A stretch of 64,000 nucleotides of DNA from an uncultured Granulosicoccaceae bacterium (GCA_938035525.1 CALHOI010000015.1:1-64000), one strand, 5' to 3'. Positions 26,971 to 36,357 are shown, counted from the first letter of the stretch. Notes: generated by a model not told the origin, from the sequence alone. Translations and numbers: made by a program.

Positions 26971-29334
26971 ATGACAGACGAATCGTCTACACCCCAAGCG
27001 CCAACTGATCTTGGTCAGAAATGGGTTTATTGGTTAGCGCTGGGGTTGGTTATTGTTGGTTTGCTCAACGCCATGCCGGGCATTCCTGGCGTTGACAACG
27101 CCGTAGCCGGTTGGTTTGGCTTTAAACACTTCACCATTCGCAAATACCCTTACGAATTTTTCTATCCGATCGCGTTTGGCGTCATGATGATCATTGTCGC
27201 GCTAAAGCACTCTCTATGGCGAGAATTCGCCAATAGCTCGCCAGCGCGACGTCGATGGGGCTTGGTACTGGACGTTGCACTTGTGTTGGCAGCGATCGCC
27301 ATATCACTAACCTACATGGTTGAGATTGAGGCTGTGTGTCTGGTTGATCAGATCACTGGCGAGCGCGCGGCTTTAATCGCGGAGAGTCTAAAAGCGGAAA
27401 TTCAGTTTGCTGAAGACTTTGGTTTGCCTGTACCAGATTCGGTCGAAGACCCACAATGCATCAACACCACTGGTCCTTGGTTGGCCGCTATTTTCTTTTT
27501 CTGTGTTGCTGTTTTCCTGGCTTATAACGTCAAGGTATGGGGATTGCCATTGGTGTTGGTGGCTATCGCGATTGCTACGTACACCGTTGTTACTGTTATG
27601 GTTTGGTATTTTCACGGGCCAGACGATATTAATAAATACCTGATGACCAAGCTCGGTGGCGAACCACGCTTGCTTGCTGATGGTCGGCCGCGGTTGCACG
27701 ATGCGCTAGTCAACAATTCCTCGGGCTTGTTAGGCCGGTTTATGGATATTATTTTAAACACGGTATTCCCGTACATTGTGCTTGGCGGGTTGTTTGGTGC
27801 GTCTGCTGGTGGTCGCTCTTTAATAAAGCTTGCGTTTTTATGGACTCGAAAACTGCGTGGCGGTCCTGCCCATGCGGCCATAGTTTCTTCGGCTATGTTT
27901 GGCACTATCTCAGGTGGCCCGGTTGTCAACGTATTATCAACGGGTGTGCTGACCATACCAATGATGATGAAGCGTGGGTTTTCAAAAGTGTTTGCCGGTG
28001 GCATGGAAGCAGCGGCTTCATCTGGTGGTTCTATCATGCCGCCAGTCATGGGTGTGGCGGCTTTTGTGTTGGCGGCATTAACGGCGGTGCCTTATCGCGA
28101 AGTCATCATCGCAGCCGCTATCCCAGCTGTTTGTTATTTTTTCTGTATGTTTTTATCGGCGGTTTTTCAGTCCAGAAAGCAGGGTATAGAAGCCATAGGT
28201 GAAGTAACAGAAGACATGGTCTTAAGCCGCACCGATAAGCTTAATCTGGTGATGATCTTTGGGCCCATACTATTAATTCTGGTTTTGCTACTGACACCAA
28301 AAGAAGCCGTGGGCTGTGGTTTTATTTCAAAACTATTTGGGGTGGCAAGCTCGGGCGAAGGCGCTGCCTGTCTGGCAACTGACTTACCTTGGTTTCTGCA
28401 AATAGTTCAAAATTCTGCAGGTGATGCCGGTAGTGCCGGTTGGTGGGCCGTTATTCTATTATGCTTTTTATTGTTTCTTGATAAAGGTATGCGGCAAAAT
28501 CCCAAGCGACTGCTGGATGCCTTATCCGGCTCAGGCGTTCTAATATCGACGCTGTATTTGATGTTTTTGGCTGTGTCCATCATCGATTTTTGTTTGAATT
28601 TTACAGGCTTGTCTGACTTCATTGCACTCGATGTGTTGGGTTGGTTGCGCTCTCTTGATTTAGGTGGCAGCGGTTCGGGTGTGTTCCAGTTTATTGCCTT
28701 GCTTACGACCATGGCATTGGCTGTGTTGCTGGGCATGGGTATGCCAGCTGTGCCTGCTTATATAAACGTGGCCTTACTCATGGGCCCCGTGCTGGCTGGA
28801 TTAGGTCTGTCTATATTCACCGCTCATATGTTCATATTTTATTTTGCAGTTGCTTCGGCCATTACGCCGCCGGTCGCCATAGCCGCGTTCACCGCTGCAA
28901 CCATTACCAAGGCAGAGCCCATGTCAACGGCATTTTCAGCCGTGCGATCGGGTATAGTCATGTTTGTTATTCCGTTTGTGTTTGCTATTTACCCTGAGCT
29001 GCTGTTGATAGAAGCTGCCGTGCTTGACCCCAAGTCTATGGCTTCGGCAGCACAATATTTACCAGGCTATGATGGCCAACTGCATTTGGCGGCGTTGGCC
29101 TGGTTGCTGTTGCGACTTATACTGGCCTTGTATCTGTTGGCCAGTGCCCTGGCTTTTTATGATCGCAAAGCCTTAAGTGGCATAGAGGTAGTCTGTCGTT
29201 TAGGGCTAACGGTGTTGATATTGTTTAAACCAATGGAAATACATATTCCCGCGATGATTGCCGCAGCAGCTCTCTTGTTCTGGCATTACACCAGCGGTAA
29301 CAATGCTGTTAACACTAAGCAGGCTGCAAACTAG
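26971..29334 (+). CDS. TRAP transporter fused permease (TAXI type, 4TM + 12TM)
   Basis: A 787-residue polytopic membrane protein joining the small (DctQ-like) and large (DctM-like) TRAP subunits, the normal form for TAXI systems. The small part has helices near residues 15-35, 60-80, 95-115 and 165-185. The large part carries the family stretches S-G-G-P-V-V-N-V near 310, SSGGSIMPPVMGVAAF near 350, and G-M-G-M-P-A-V-P-A-Y near 590. A cluster of TM helices closes the C-terminus. It imports the ligand of the binding protein encoded just upstream, using a sodium or proton gradient. Confidence 0.92.
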   Translation: MTDESSTPQAPTDLGQKWVYWLALGLVIVGLLNAMPGIPGVDNAVAGWFGFKHFTIRKYPYEFFYPIAFGVMMIIVALKHSLWREFANSSPARRRWGLVLDVALVLAAIAISLTYMVEIEAVCLVDQITGERAALIAESLKAEIQFAEDFGLPVPDSVEDPQCINTTGPWLAAIFFFCVAVFLAYNVKVWGLPLVLVAIAIATYTVVTVMVWYFHGPDDINKYLMTKLGGEPRLLADGRPRLHDALVNNSSGLLGRFMDIILNTVFPYIVLGGLFGASAGGRSLIKLAFLWTRKLRGGPAHAAIVSSAMFGTISGGPVVNVLSTGVLTIPMMMKRGFSKVFAGGMEAAASSGGSIMPPVMGVAAFVLAALTAVPYREVIIAAAIPAVCYFFCMFLSAVFQSRKQGIEAIGEVTEDMVLSRTDKLNLVMIFGPILLILVLLLTPKEAVGCGFISKLFGVASSGEGAACLATDLPWFLQIVQNSAGDAGSAGWWAVILLCFLLFLDKGMRQNPKRLLDALSGSGVLISTLYLMFLAVSIIDFCLNFTGLSDFIALDVLGWLRSLDLGGSGSGVFQFIALLTTMALAVLLGMGMPAVPAYINVALLMGPVLAGLGLSIFTAHMFIFYFAVASAITPPVAIAAFTAATITKAEPMSTAFSAVRSGIVMFVIPFVFAIYPELLLIEAAVLDPKSMASAAQYLPGYDGQLHLAALAWLLLRLILALYLLASALAFYDRKALSGIEVVCRLGLTVLILFKPMEIHIPAMIAAAALLFWHYTSGNNAVNTKQAAN

Positions 29335-29374
29335 GCGGGTTCAGTCCGCCAGACAAACACAGGTATAAGCCGAA

Positions 29375-31006
29375 ATGAATGTATTGTGGATTATGGCTGA
29401 CCAGCTTAGGTTTGATTATCTGAGTTGCTATGGCGCTAAACACATAGACACACCCAACATTGATGCTTTGGCGCAGCGAGGGGTCAGGTTTAATCGCACT
29501 TATGTGCAGTCGCCTATATGCGGGCCCAGTCGCATGAGTTTTTATACTGGACGGTATGTGCGTAGTCACGGTTCTACCTGGAATGGCTTTCCTTTGCGCG
29601 TTGGTGAACCCACGCTGGGCGATCACTTGCGCGAGCTCGGTGTCAAATGTTCGCTGGTAGGAAAAACCCATATGACACCCGATGAGGAAGGTATGCAGCG
29701 TCTGGGTATCGATCCTGAAAGCACGATAGGTGCTTTAGTCAGTCAGTGTGGTTTTGATGAATTTGTTCGTGACGATGGCACAAACCCAACCATCTACCCG
29801 GGGCGTCGTGGAGAAGACTACGATCAATACCTGCGTGATCACGGCATGGATGGTGATAATCCTTGGGAGGAGTGGGCCAATACCGCGTTAGGTCCCAACG
29901 GTGAGTTACGCTCGGGTTGGTTGTTGGAGAATGCGCCTTATGCTGCTCGCGTACCAAAAGAACATTCTGAAACCGCTTGGTTAACCACCCGTGGAATTGA
30001 ATATATAGAGCAGCAGGGCGATCAGCCTTGGTTGTGCCATTTAAGCTACATTAAACCTCACTGGCCATACCTTGTGCCGGCACCATATAACGATATGTAT
30101 TCCCCCGCCGACTTGCCACCGGTTAATCGCTCTCAAACCGAACGTGATTCTGACCATCCTTTAATGCAAGCGTGGATGAGCATGCGTGTCAGTGAAACCT
30201 TCTCACGAGACGATGTGCGTGACATTGTTGCACCGGTTTACATGGGTTTAATCAAAGAACTTGATGATCAAATGGGCCGCCTGTTTGACTACCTGGAGTC
30301 CTCTGGCAGGTTCAACGATACAATGGTGATATTTTGCTCGGACCATGGCGATAATATGGGCGATCATTGGATGGGTGAAAAAGACCTGTTTCATGATTGC
30401 TCGGCGCGTGTACCACTGATTGTTTATGACCCAAGAAGCTCTGCAGATGTCACACGAGGCACTAACACCGATAAATTGGTGGAAGGAATTGATTTAGCAC
30501 CTACGTTTATAGAGTTTTTTGGTGGTCAACCCAAAGCTCATATACTTGAGGGTCGGTCTTTAACACCATTATTGAGCACACCAGAGTCACAACAGCAAAA
30601 AATCCAGTGGCGTACACATTGTGTTTCTGAATACGATTATTCAACCCGAGAAGCCAGAAGAACAGTTAACGTTGATCAAAGCGATGCACGGCTGGTTATG
30701 GTGTTTGATGGAAGATGGAAGTACATCTACGTTGAAACCATGCGACCAATGTTGTTTGATTTAAAAACCGACCCCAATGAGCTCAATGATTTAGGTGCTC
30801 ATCCCGATTATGCCGATCAGCTTGCCACTATGCGCGAGCTGCATTTCGATTGGACAAGACAACATCACAGCCGAATTACTCGCAGTGCCGAAACTATTGA
30901 AGCCATGACAGATGATGGAGAGCCTCAAGGTATTTTAATTGGTTATGTTAATGAAGAAGAGTTGGCAGCCAAAGGGTATAAGCTGCCACCGCATGTGTCT
31001 GATTAA
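29375..31006 (+). CDS. Formylglycine sulfatase / phosphonate monoester hydrolase-like enzyme
   Basis: A 543-residue alkaline-phosphatase superfamily enzyme. The N-terminus has the metal-binding MADQLRFD (D at about residue 9). The sulfatase motif C-x-P-S-R is present as ICGPSR near residue 50; its cysteine would be converted to formylglycine. The second metal site is SDHGDNMGDH near 325. No signal peptide, so cytosolic. Architecture and C-terminal third (F-D-L-K-T-D-P-N-E-L) resemble phosphonate monoester hydrolases and choline sulfatase-like enzymes. It lies 40 bases after the TRAP permease, so the importer's ligand may be a sulfate or phosphonate ester. No choline-sulfatase diagnostic stretch was recognised. 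Confidence 0.88.
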   Translation: MNVLWIMADQLRFDYLSCYGAKHIDTPNIDALAQRGVRFNRTYVQSPICGPSRMSFYTGRYVRSHGSTWNGFPLRVGEPTLGDHLRELGVKCSLVGKTHMTPDEEGMQRLGIDPESTIGALVSQCGFDEFVRDDGTNPTIYPGRRGEDYDQYLRDHGMDGDNPWEEWANTALGPNGELRSGWLLENAPYAARVPKEHSETAWLTTRGIEYIEQQGDQPWLCHLSYIKPHWPYLVPAPYNDMYSPADLPPVNRSQTERDSDHPLMQAWMSMRVSETFSRDDVRDIVAPVYMGLIKELDDQMGRLFDYLESSGRFNDTMVIFCSDHGDNMGDHWMGEKDLFHDCSARVPLIVYDPRSSADVTRGTNTDKLVEGIDLAPTFIEFFGGQPKAHILEGRSLTPLLSTPESQQQKIQWRTHCVSEYDYSTREARRTVNVDQSDARLVMVFDGRWKYIYVETMRPMLFDLKTDPNELNDLGAHPDYADQLATMRELHFDWTRQHHSRITRSAETIEAMTDDGEPQGILIGYVNEEELAAKGYKLPPHVSD

Positions 31007-31165
31007 CCTGTTATTCTACATCGTGCAGAACGTTCGCATTTGCGCAACCAACTTACTGACATCAATTTACTGTCCTCATATGGCATCATCTTGGAGACCA
31101 CCGGGCGCTAATTCTACTTCTATGAGATATGGGCAGTTATCCTGTGTGAACAAGAGTCAGTCAAA

Positions 31166-31756
31166 GTGGAAGCTATGGAAGTGAATCTTAGAGAAATTCT
31201 TGTGGCGGGTGTAGATCAGTATGGATCTGTCGTGGAAAAACCTCTGCCAGAAGCATCCGAAAAACAAGTTGTCAATTTTGAGAGATTAATCGGCACCAAA
31301 CTGCCGTTAGACTATCGTGAGTTTTTACTAACGATTAATGGAGGCTCGCCCAATTTAAACAAGTGGGAAGGCGTGCAGTACAAGGTTACTCCTGTCACCG
31401 ATGACCCAATGGCGTTAAGTGGGACTAATCTATTAGAGCATTTATACCCATTAGGTGACGATGGCATACATGCTGAGCTGTTGGGAGTTAGCATTCCCAC
31501 GCTGACCCTTATAGATAGATTTGATTTTTTTACTTGTTTGAAATTAGATACCCCTTTTGTTCCTGCTGGCTGTATGCCTATAGGCACGCCATATGGCAGT
31601 CAGAGTATGTTGCTATTATGCCTTAAAGGTGAATTCGAGAATCATATTCTTGACTATGAACATCGAAGAGATCCTAAAATAAAGAACGGAAATATCAGTA
31701 TTGCAGGAACCAGTTTCACTGATTTTGTCAGTGGCTGGAATGTGATTGGTCAGTAG
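31166..31756 (+). CDS. SMI1/KNR4 (SUKH) domain protein
   Basis: A 196-residue protein of the SUKH superfamily, seen in L-P-L-D-Y-R-E-F-L-L-T-I-N-G-G near residue 50 and hydrophobic strands near 105-125 and 135-155. SUKH proteins are often immunity proteins against secreted nuclease toxins, and also occur as orphans. No toxin gene is adjacent: neighbours are the sulfatase and the DoeA homologue. The start may be the GTG at 31166 or the ATG at 31175. Function is therefore open. Confidence 0.75.
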   Translation: MEAMEVNLREILVAGVDQYGSVVEKPLPEASEKQVVNFERLIGTKLPLDYREFLLTINGGSPNLNKWEGVQYKVTPVTDDPMALSGTNLLEHLYPLGDDGIHAELLGVSIPTLTLIDRFDFFTCLKLDTPFVPAGCMPIGTPYGSQSMLLLCLKGEFENHILDYEHRRDPKIKNGNISIAGTSFTDFVSGWNVIGQ

Positions 31757-31834
31757 TATTGCGTAGTTATCGATATAGCCGCGTATGCTAACAAGCGAAT
31801 TTCTTTCGGTTTTAACAAGAGTCATTTTCTAATT

Positions 31835-33010
31835 ATGGCAGCACCATTTGATCAAGCAGAATACGATAACCGCCTGTCACGTGTCCGGACATCAATGAGT
31901 AAAAAAAATGTTGATGCGCTGGTTATTGGGGATCCCAATAACATTAACTGGTTATGTGGCTACGATGCATGGTCTTTCTATACGCCGCAGATTATGGTTG
32001 TAGGGCTGAACACTGGCCCAACGTGGATTGGACGTGACATGGACGCAGGTGCGGCCAGCTTTTCCAGTTGCTTAAAGCCAGAGCAGGTTGTCCCTTTTCC
32101 AGAACACTATGTTCAGCAAAAACACATACATCCAGCGCAGTTCATGGCGCAGTGGATGCGCGACAACGGCTATGACAACAAAAGTATTGCCTATGAAAGC
32201 GATGTTTATTATCTCACTCCGGCAGCCGTCGAACACTTAAAGGTCGGGTTGCCTAACAGCACATGGATAGACAGCGAGCGCTTGGTTAACTGGGTGCGCT
32301 TGGTAAAAAGCGAAGCTGAAATTGCCATGTTAAAACAAGCAGCAACCATTGCCGAACTGACTATGCAAGCCGCCTACGATGGCGTTAGTCCCGGAGTCCG
32401 CCAATGCGATCTTATGGCTGAGGTACTTGCGGCACAAGTTAAGGGTACGCCAGACTTCGGTGGCGATATGACGGCCTTGTATCCCTTGGTGCTGGCTGGC
32501 GAGGCGGCCTCAACAGCACACCCCATGTGGACAGATGCACCGTTTGAAAAAAACCAGACGGTAGCGTTTGAATTGGGTGGCTGTCGTAAACGTTATAACG
32601 CAGGCCTTGCCAGAACCGTGCACTTGGGCAAGCCATCGGATACCTTAACGACAACCGCAAAGGCAGTTGGTGAGGGGATGGAGGCAGTATTAAACAGCAT
32701 GCGTTCCGGCGTCGCCTGTTGTGATGTGCACGCAGCGTGGCAATCTGTGCTAGATCAATACGGTTTGGAAAAAAAGAGTCGTATAGGCTACTCAATAGGC
32801 GTTGGCTACGCGCCAGACTGGGGGGAACACACCATTAGTTTTCGCCCCGACGATCAAACGTTGTTACCAACAAATGCTGTTGTGCACATTATCTTGGGTA
32901 TGTGGATGGAAGGTTGGGGTATGGAGCTCAGTGAAACCATTCATGTGCGTGAAAAAGACGCGGTCTGTTTAACGCAGTTTCCACGCGATGTCCATTTGAT
33001 AGATGTTTAA
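31835..33010 (+). CDS. doeA: Ectoine hydrolase DoeA-like (M24 fold, metal ligands lost)
   Basis: A 391-residue M24-fold protein matching DoeA/EutD, which opens the ectoine ring to N-acetyl-diaminobutyrate. Matching stretches: D-P-N-N-I-N-W-L-C-G-Y-D-A-W-S-F-Y, F-P-E-H-Y-V-Q, LVNWVRLVKSEAEIAMLKQA, and G-V-G-Y-A-P-D-W-G-E-H-T with R-P-D-D-Q-T. The metal aspartates and histidine of M24 peptidases are replaced (FELGGCRKRYNAGLART in place of the D/D segment). So a metal-free, creatinase-like mechanism is expected, as I recall reported for ectoine hydrolases. No signal peptide. DoeB, DoeC and DoeD are absent here; a convergent M20 deacylase follows. Creatinase or another amidinohydrolase is the alternative. 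Confidence 0.78.
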   Translation: MAAPFDQAEYDNRLSRVRTSMSKKNVDALVIGDPNNINWLCGYDAWSFYTPQIMVVGLNTGPTWIGRDMDAGAASFSSCLKPEQVVPFPEHYVQQKHIHPAQFMAQWMRDNGYDNKSIAYESDVYYLTPAAVEHLKVGLPNSTWIDSERLVNWVRLVKSEAEIAMLKQAATIAELTMQAAYDGVSPGVRQCDLMAEVLAAQVKGTPDFGGDMTALYPLVLAGEAASTAHPMWTDAPFEKNQTVAFELGGCRKRYNAGLARTVHLGKPSDTLTTTAKAVGEGMEAVLNSMRSGVACCDVHAAWQSVLDQYGLEKKSRIGYSIGVGYAPDWGEHTISFRPDDQTLLPTNAVVHIILGMWMEGWGMELSETIHVREKDAVCLTQFPRDVHLIDV

Positions 33011-33104
33011 AGTGCTTTTGCTTTTATGGCCTAAAGTAAAAAGTCAATAATGTAAAGCCGATAGTGTAGTGCTGATATTTTTTAGATAGTGTAAGCGTGG
33101 ACTC

Positions 33105-34268
33105 TTAAGCCGATAAACGTTGCGCAACTTTTTTCAAAAAAGCCAGGCCTTGCTCCAGCTCTTTTATCTCGATGTATTCATCAGCCTTATGCGCGCGATT
33201 GATATCGCCAGGACCAATCACCACAGTCGACAGATCCTCGTTACTAAAGTAGCCTGCGTCCGTACCAAATGATACTACGTCGCGACTGTTCAAGCCGGTA
33301 AGATGGCTGACGAATTCAGCGGCTAAATCTGCATTACGGTCATCCAGTGCCGGCACAGGTGCCAGCGTCATCATCTCAATGTTGGCATCGGTACTGATGT
33401 TTTTCATGGCTGGAAGAATTTCCTGTTGGGCGTATTTATCTATTTCATCGATAATTATTTGCCCATCCTCACCAGGCATTGGCCTGAACTCCCAATTAAA
33501 ATGACACCAGCCTGCCGTTGCATTTGAAGCTGTTCCACCTTCGATGGTGCCAACGTTAAACGTGCAATAGGGTGGTTCAAAAGGTGTGTTGGCAACAGGT
33601 TTTGCTGCCATGCGTGCTGCTATTTCCTCAATTTTAGTAATGAGTTTGGTTGCAGCCACAATGGCGTTTGCACCCAGAGTTGGATTGCAGGCATGTACAG
33701 CGTGACCTGTTATTTCCGTGCGCATTTCATAGCCGCCTTTGTGTGCGGTAATCAGCTGCATGTCAGTGGGTTCGCCAACAATGGCCATGGCAGGCTTAAA
33801 AGTCAATTGCGCCATGCTATCCAGTAAATAGGGCATGCCAAAGCCTCCGGTTTCTTCATCGAAGGAAAAAGCCAGGTGTATGGGCAGTTGCAATCGACTG
33901 GCTTTAAAAAAAGGCACAGATGCCAAAACACAAGCCAGAAAACCTTTCATATCCACCGAACCGCGTCCATACAGACGTTGCTCGATTTGCGTTAATAAAA
34001 AGGGATCGGTTGACCAGTTTTGGCCATCAACTGGTACTACATCTGTGTGACCATTCAGTATCAGGCCGCCGTCTATTTCCGGTCCAATAGTCGCAAATAC
34101 ATTTGCTCGCTCTTTGGCTTCATCATAACTGATGATTGAATCGACACCATGCTGGTTAAGGTATTGGGTTATGTATGAAACGATATCGTGGGTGGGCTTG
34201 CCCGATACACTTTCAAAACCAACGAGCTTACTCAGTATATTTATTGTGCTGTTGAGTGTGTCTGTCAT
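33105..34268 (-). CDS. M20 family metallohydrolase, acetylornithine deacetylase (ArgE)-like
   Basis: A 387-residue di-zinc deacylase. Metal and catalytic residues: H in L-N-G-H-T-D-V-V-P-V near 74, D in G-R-G-S-V-D-M-K-G near 104, the E-E pair in FDEETGGFG near 137, and H in R-A-H-K-A-D-E-Y near 363. The size and G-E-P-T-D-M segment fit the ArgE/DapE group. It removes an acyl group from an amino acid. Its convergent neighbour is a DoeA-like ectoine hydrolase that would make N-acetyl-diaminobutyrate, so it could act on that product; but the known DoeB belongs to another family, so this is inference. It is followed by the TauE/SafE exporter gene upstream by 22 bases. Confidence 0.88.
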   Translation of the reverse strand: MTDTLNSTINILSKLVGFESVSGKPTHDIVSYITQYLNQHGVDSIISYDEAKERANVFATIGPEIDGGLILNGHTDVVPVDGQNWSTDPFLLTQIEQRLYGRGSVDMKGFLACVLASVPFFKASRLQLPIHLAFSFDEETGGFGMPYLLDSMAQLTFKPAMAIVGEPTDMQLITAHKGGYEMRTEITGHAVHACNPTLGANAIVAATKLITKIEEIAARMAAKPVANTPFEPPYCTFNVGTIEGGTASNATAGWCHFNWEFRPMPGEDGQIIIDEIDKYAQQEILPAMKNISTDANIEMMTLAPVPALDDRNADLAAEFVSHLTGLNSRDVVSFGTDAGYFSNEDLSTVVIGPGDINRAHKADEYIEIKELEQGLAFLKKVAQRLSA

Positions 34269-34290
34269 GGTTGATGCTATTACGTGGGCT

Positions 34291-35055
34291 TCAGGCTTGT
34301 ATCGCTGATATAACCAGCTTAATGGAAATTATAAATAAGGCAATTTGAACCGCCAGATAAAACCATTTTTCTGAAAGCTTTTCTATCAGTTTTTTACCAC
34401 AAAGGGTACCGATGGCGGCTACCGGTAGTAAAAGTACACACACTTTCAATGTGGAGGTAGTGTACGGATAAAGATTGGAATAGGGAATAATTTTTGCCAG
34501 ATTAATCGCTGCAAAAACCAACGTGCTGGTTCCGGCAAAAACCATTTTGGGTAACTTTTGCGGCAAGGTGTAAACCTGAAAAGGCGGTGCTCCAGCATGG
34601 GATACAAAACTGGTAAAACCCGATAACGTGCCCCAAAACAGACCCTTACCCATATTCGCAGGTTTGGCCGAACCGGTCGCTTGTTTTTTTAGCCACGTGT
34701 ATAAACAAAACGTGATACCCATAACACCAATCAGAAAGCTAACCATAGTATCTGATACGTGTGAAGCAGTTTGCCATCCAATCAGCACGCCAAGAAACCC
34801 TGCCGGTATCAACACTTTGATGTTAGGTGCACTGTATTCACGTCTGTAGAGCCAAACACCTACCACGTCAGACAATATGTATATGGGGAGAATGAGAATC
34901 GCTGCAACCATCGGCGACATAACCAGCGATAAACTAGGCACACTCAGCATACCCACAGCGGGCAATCCACCTTTAGACAACCCAACTAAAAAGGCTGCCA
35001 TGATTAACAGGCCAAACAACAGTGGGCTGTTGAGTAATGAGTCTAAGGTTGGCAT
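34291..35055 (-). CDS. TauE/SafE family sulfite/sulfonate exporter-like membrane protein
   Basis: A 254-residue membrane protein with seven or eight hydrophobic segments. The paired family motif is visible as G-L-S-K-G-G-L-P near residue 26 and G-F-T-S-F-V-S-H-A-G-A-P-P near 152. TauE/SafE proteins move sulfite, organosulfonates or other anions. It is the first gene of a minus-strand pair with the M20 deacylase (22-base gap). A sulfite role would fit sulfur released from methanethiol or sulfate esters in this window, but the family is broad. Confidence 0.88.
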   Translation of the reverse strand: MPTLDSLLNSPLLFGLLIMAAFLVGLSKGGLPAVGMLSVPSLSLVMSPMVAAILILPIYILSDVVGVWLYRREYSAPNIKVLIPAGFLGVLIGWQTASHVSDTMVSFLIGVMGITFCLYTWLKKQATGSAKPANMGKGLFWGTLSGFTSFVSHAGAPPFQVYTLPQKLPKMVFAGTSTLVFAAINLAKIIPYSNLYPYTTSTLKVCVLLLPVAAIGTLCGKKLIEKLSEKWFYLAVQIALFIISIKLVISAIQA

Positions 35056-35145
35056 TAATCAGTATCAGTGGGGGCAAAGTGTTGATTTGGTTGGCGCTTA
35101 ACGGGCAATTGACTGTGTTAACTTAATATCGCGTATTATGCCTGA

Positions 35146-36357
35146 ATGTCTCGCCCCAGCCCAACGCCGTGGCCGATGCCCTGGCCGTTGGTTGTTGCCG
35201 CCGCCATTGGTATGTTCGCCGCCACTTCAACCGGTAGCACCCGTGCGCCGTTTCTCACCGACATGGCGACAGACCTTAATGTGTCTTTGCCTGCCATAGC
35301 AAACTTATTTGGTGTCACAGCCACAACCTGGGGCATCTCCTCGTACTTGGTCGGTTATGCATCCGATCGAATAGGTCGGCGTGTATTCTTGCTGGCCTCA
35401 CCGGCGCTGCTTGCCCTTACCATGATTGCGGCAGCGCTTGCAGGTAGTTATGGCATGTTGATTGTCTTTATTGTGCTTGCCGCGATATGCTGTGGTGCGT
35501 TCACTTCTTCGGCAATGGCAGAGGTATCGTTGCGTACTAACAATACGCATCAGGGTCGCGCACTGGGGTATGTGATGAGTGGCCAATCGTTGACCCTGCT
35601 CATTGGCGTGCCTGTATCTGCATGGGTTGGTGCCAAAATCGGTTGGCGAGGTACTCACTTTGCTTTGGCTGGTTTATCTGTGTTTGCTGTGGTTTGCATG
35701 TTGTATGCGCTTTACTGGGCTTCAAAAAACACGCAACCCAGCTCACAAGTTAGCAAATCCAAAAATGCCACTACGATAAAGCAGGCCATGACCGGACCAG
35801 TAGTGCGTCTGTTTATCGCGCTTGGTATCGAGCGCCTATGTTTTGGTTTGGCCGCATTTTATTATGCATCTTATTTACGCACGGCTTATCATTTACCTGT
35901 GCAGGCCGTGGCTATACCCTTAGCGATTTTTGCTGTCGGTAATATAGTGGGTACAGTGCTAGGTGGTCAGTTAGCTGATCGGTTTGCGTATCGTCGCATT
36001 AGTTTTTCTGTGCCGTTAGTTATAGCCGGCTTCATCGCGTTACCCTGGTTTTATTGGCGCGGTGGTTTGCAAGTCACCATCATCTTTGGGTTTTTATTTG
36101 CTTTTTTTAATGCCTTGGGTCGTCCTTCTTTATTGGCTGCAATGGCCGATGTACCAGGCGATGTACGTGGTGTTATTATGGGTTTAAACAGCTCTATTGC
36201 CAGTATTGGTTGGCTTTGTGCAGCCTTGATAGGCGGTTGGCTGTATGCGTTTATCGGTTTTAGTGCTTTTGGTCTTGTTATGGCGGGCGCCTCAATTGTG
36301 GCAGCTATGGTCGTCATCCCGGACAGCCGTCTGCAATCAAGGTTCGGCAGTGATTAA
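35146..36357 (+). CDS. Major facilitator superfamily transporter
   Basis: A 403-residue carrier with about twelve membrane helices. The loop motif between helices 2 and 3 reads G-Y-A-S-D-R-I-G-R-R, and the mirrored loop in the second half reads G-Q-L-A-D-R-F-A-Y-R-R. Two 200-residue halves are split by a polar loop near 205. No substrate can be assigned. It sits 39 bases before the extradiol-dioxygenase-like gene and may import an aromatic or related acid used by the next two enzymes. Confidence 0.88.
   Translation: MSRPSPTPWPMPWPLVVAAAIGMFAATSTGSTRAPFLTDMATDLNVSLPAIANLFGVTATTWGISSYLVGYASDRIGRRVFLLASPALLALTMIAAALAGSYGMLIVFIVLAAICCGAFTSSAMAEVSLRTNNTHQGRALGYVMSGQSLTLLIGVPVSAWVGAKIGWRGTHFALAGLSVFAVVCMLYALYWASKNTQPSSQVSKSKNATTIKQAMTGPVVRLFIALGIERLCFGLAAFYYASYLRTAYHLPVQAVAIPLAIFAVGNIVGTVLGGQLADRFAYRRISFSVPLVIAGFIALPWFYWRGGLQVTIIFGFLFAFFNALGRPSLLAAMADVPGDVRGVIMGLNSSIASIGWLCAALIGGWLYAFIGFSAFGLVMAGASIVAAMVVIPDSRLQSRFGSD

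Noticed and set aside
27612-28049. 145-codon minus-strand frame inside the TRAP permease
   Set aside because: Proline- and asparagine-rich translation is a shadow of the membrane-protein coding strand.
29334-29350. GGCGG/CCGCC stem between the TRAP permease and sulfatase genes as a terminator
   Set aside because: The stem is only five bases and no T-run follows, so transcription termination is not supported.
29375-31006. Choline sulfatase (BetC)
   Set aside because: The CxPSR motif is shared by many sulfatases and phosphonate hydrolases; no bet genes are adjacent and BetC-specific features were not seen.
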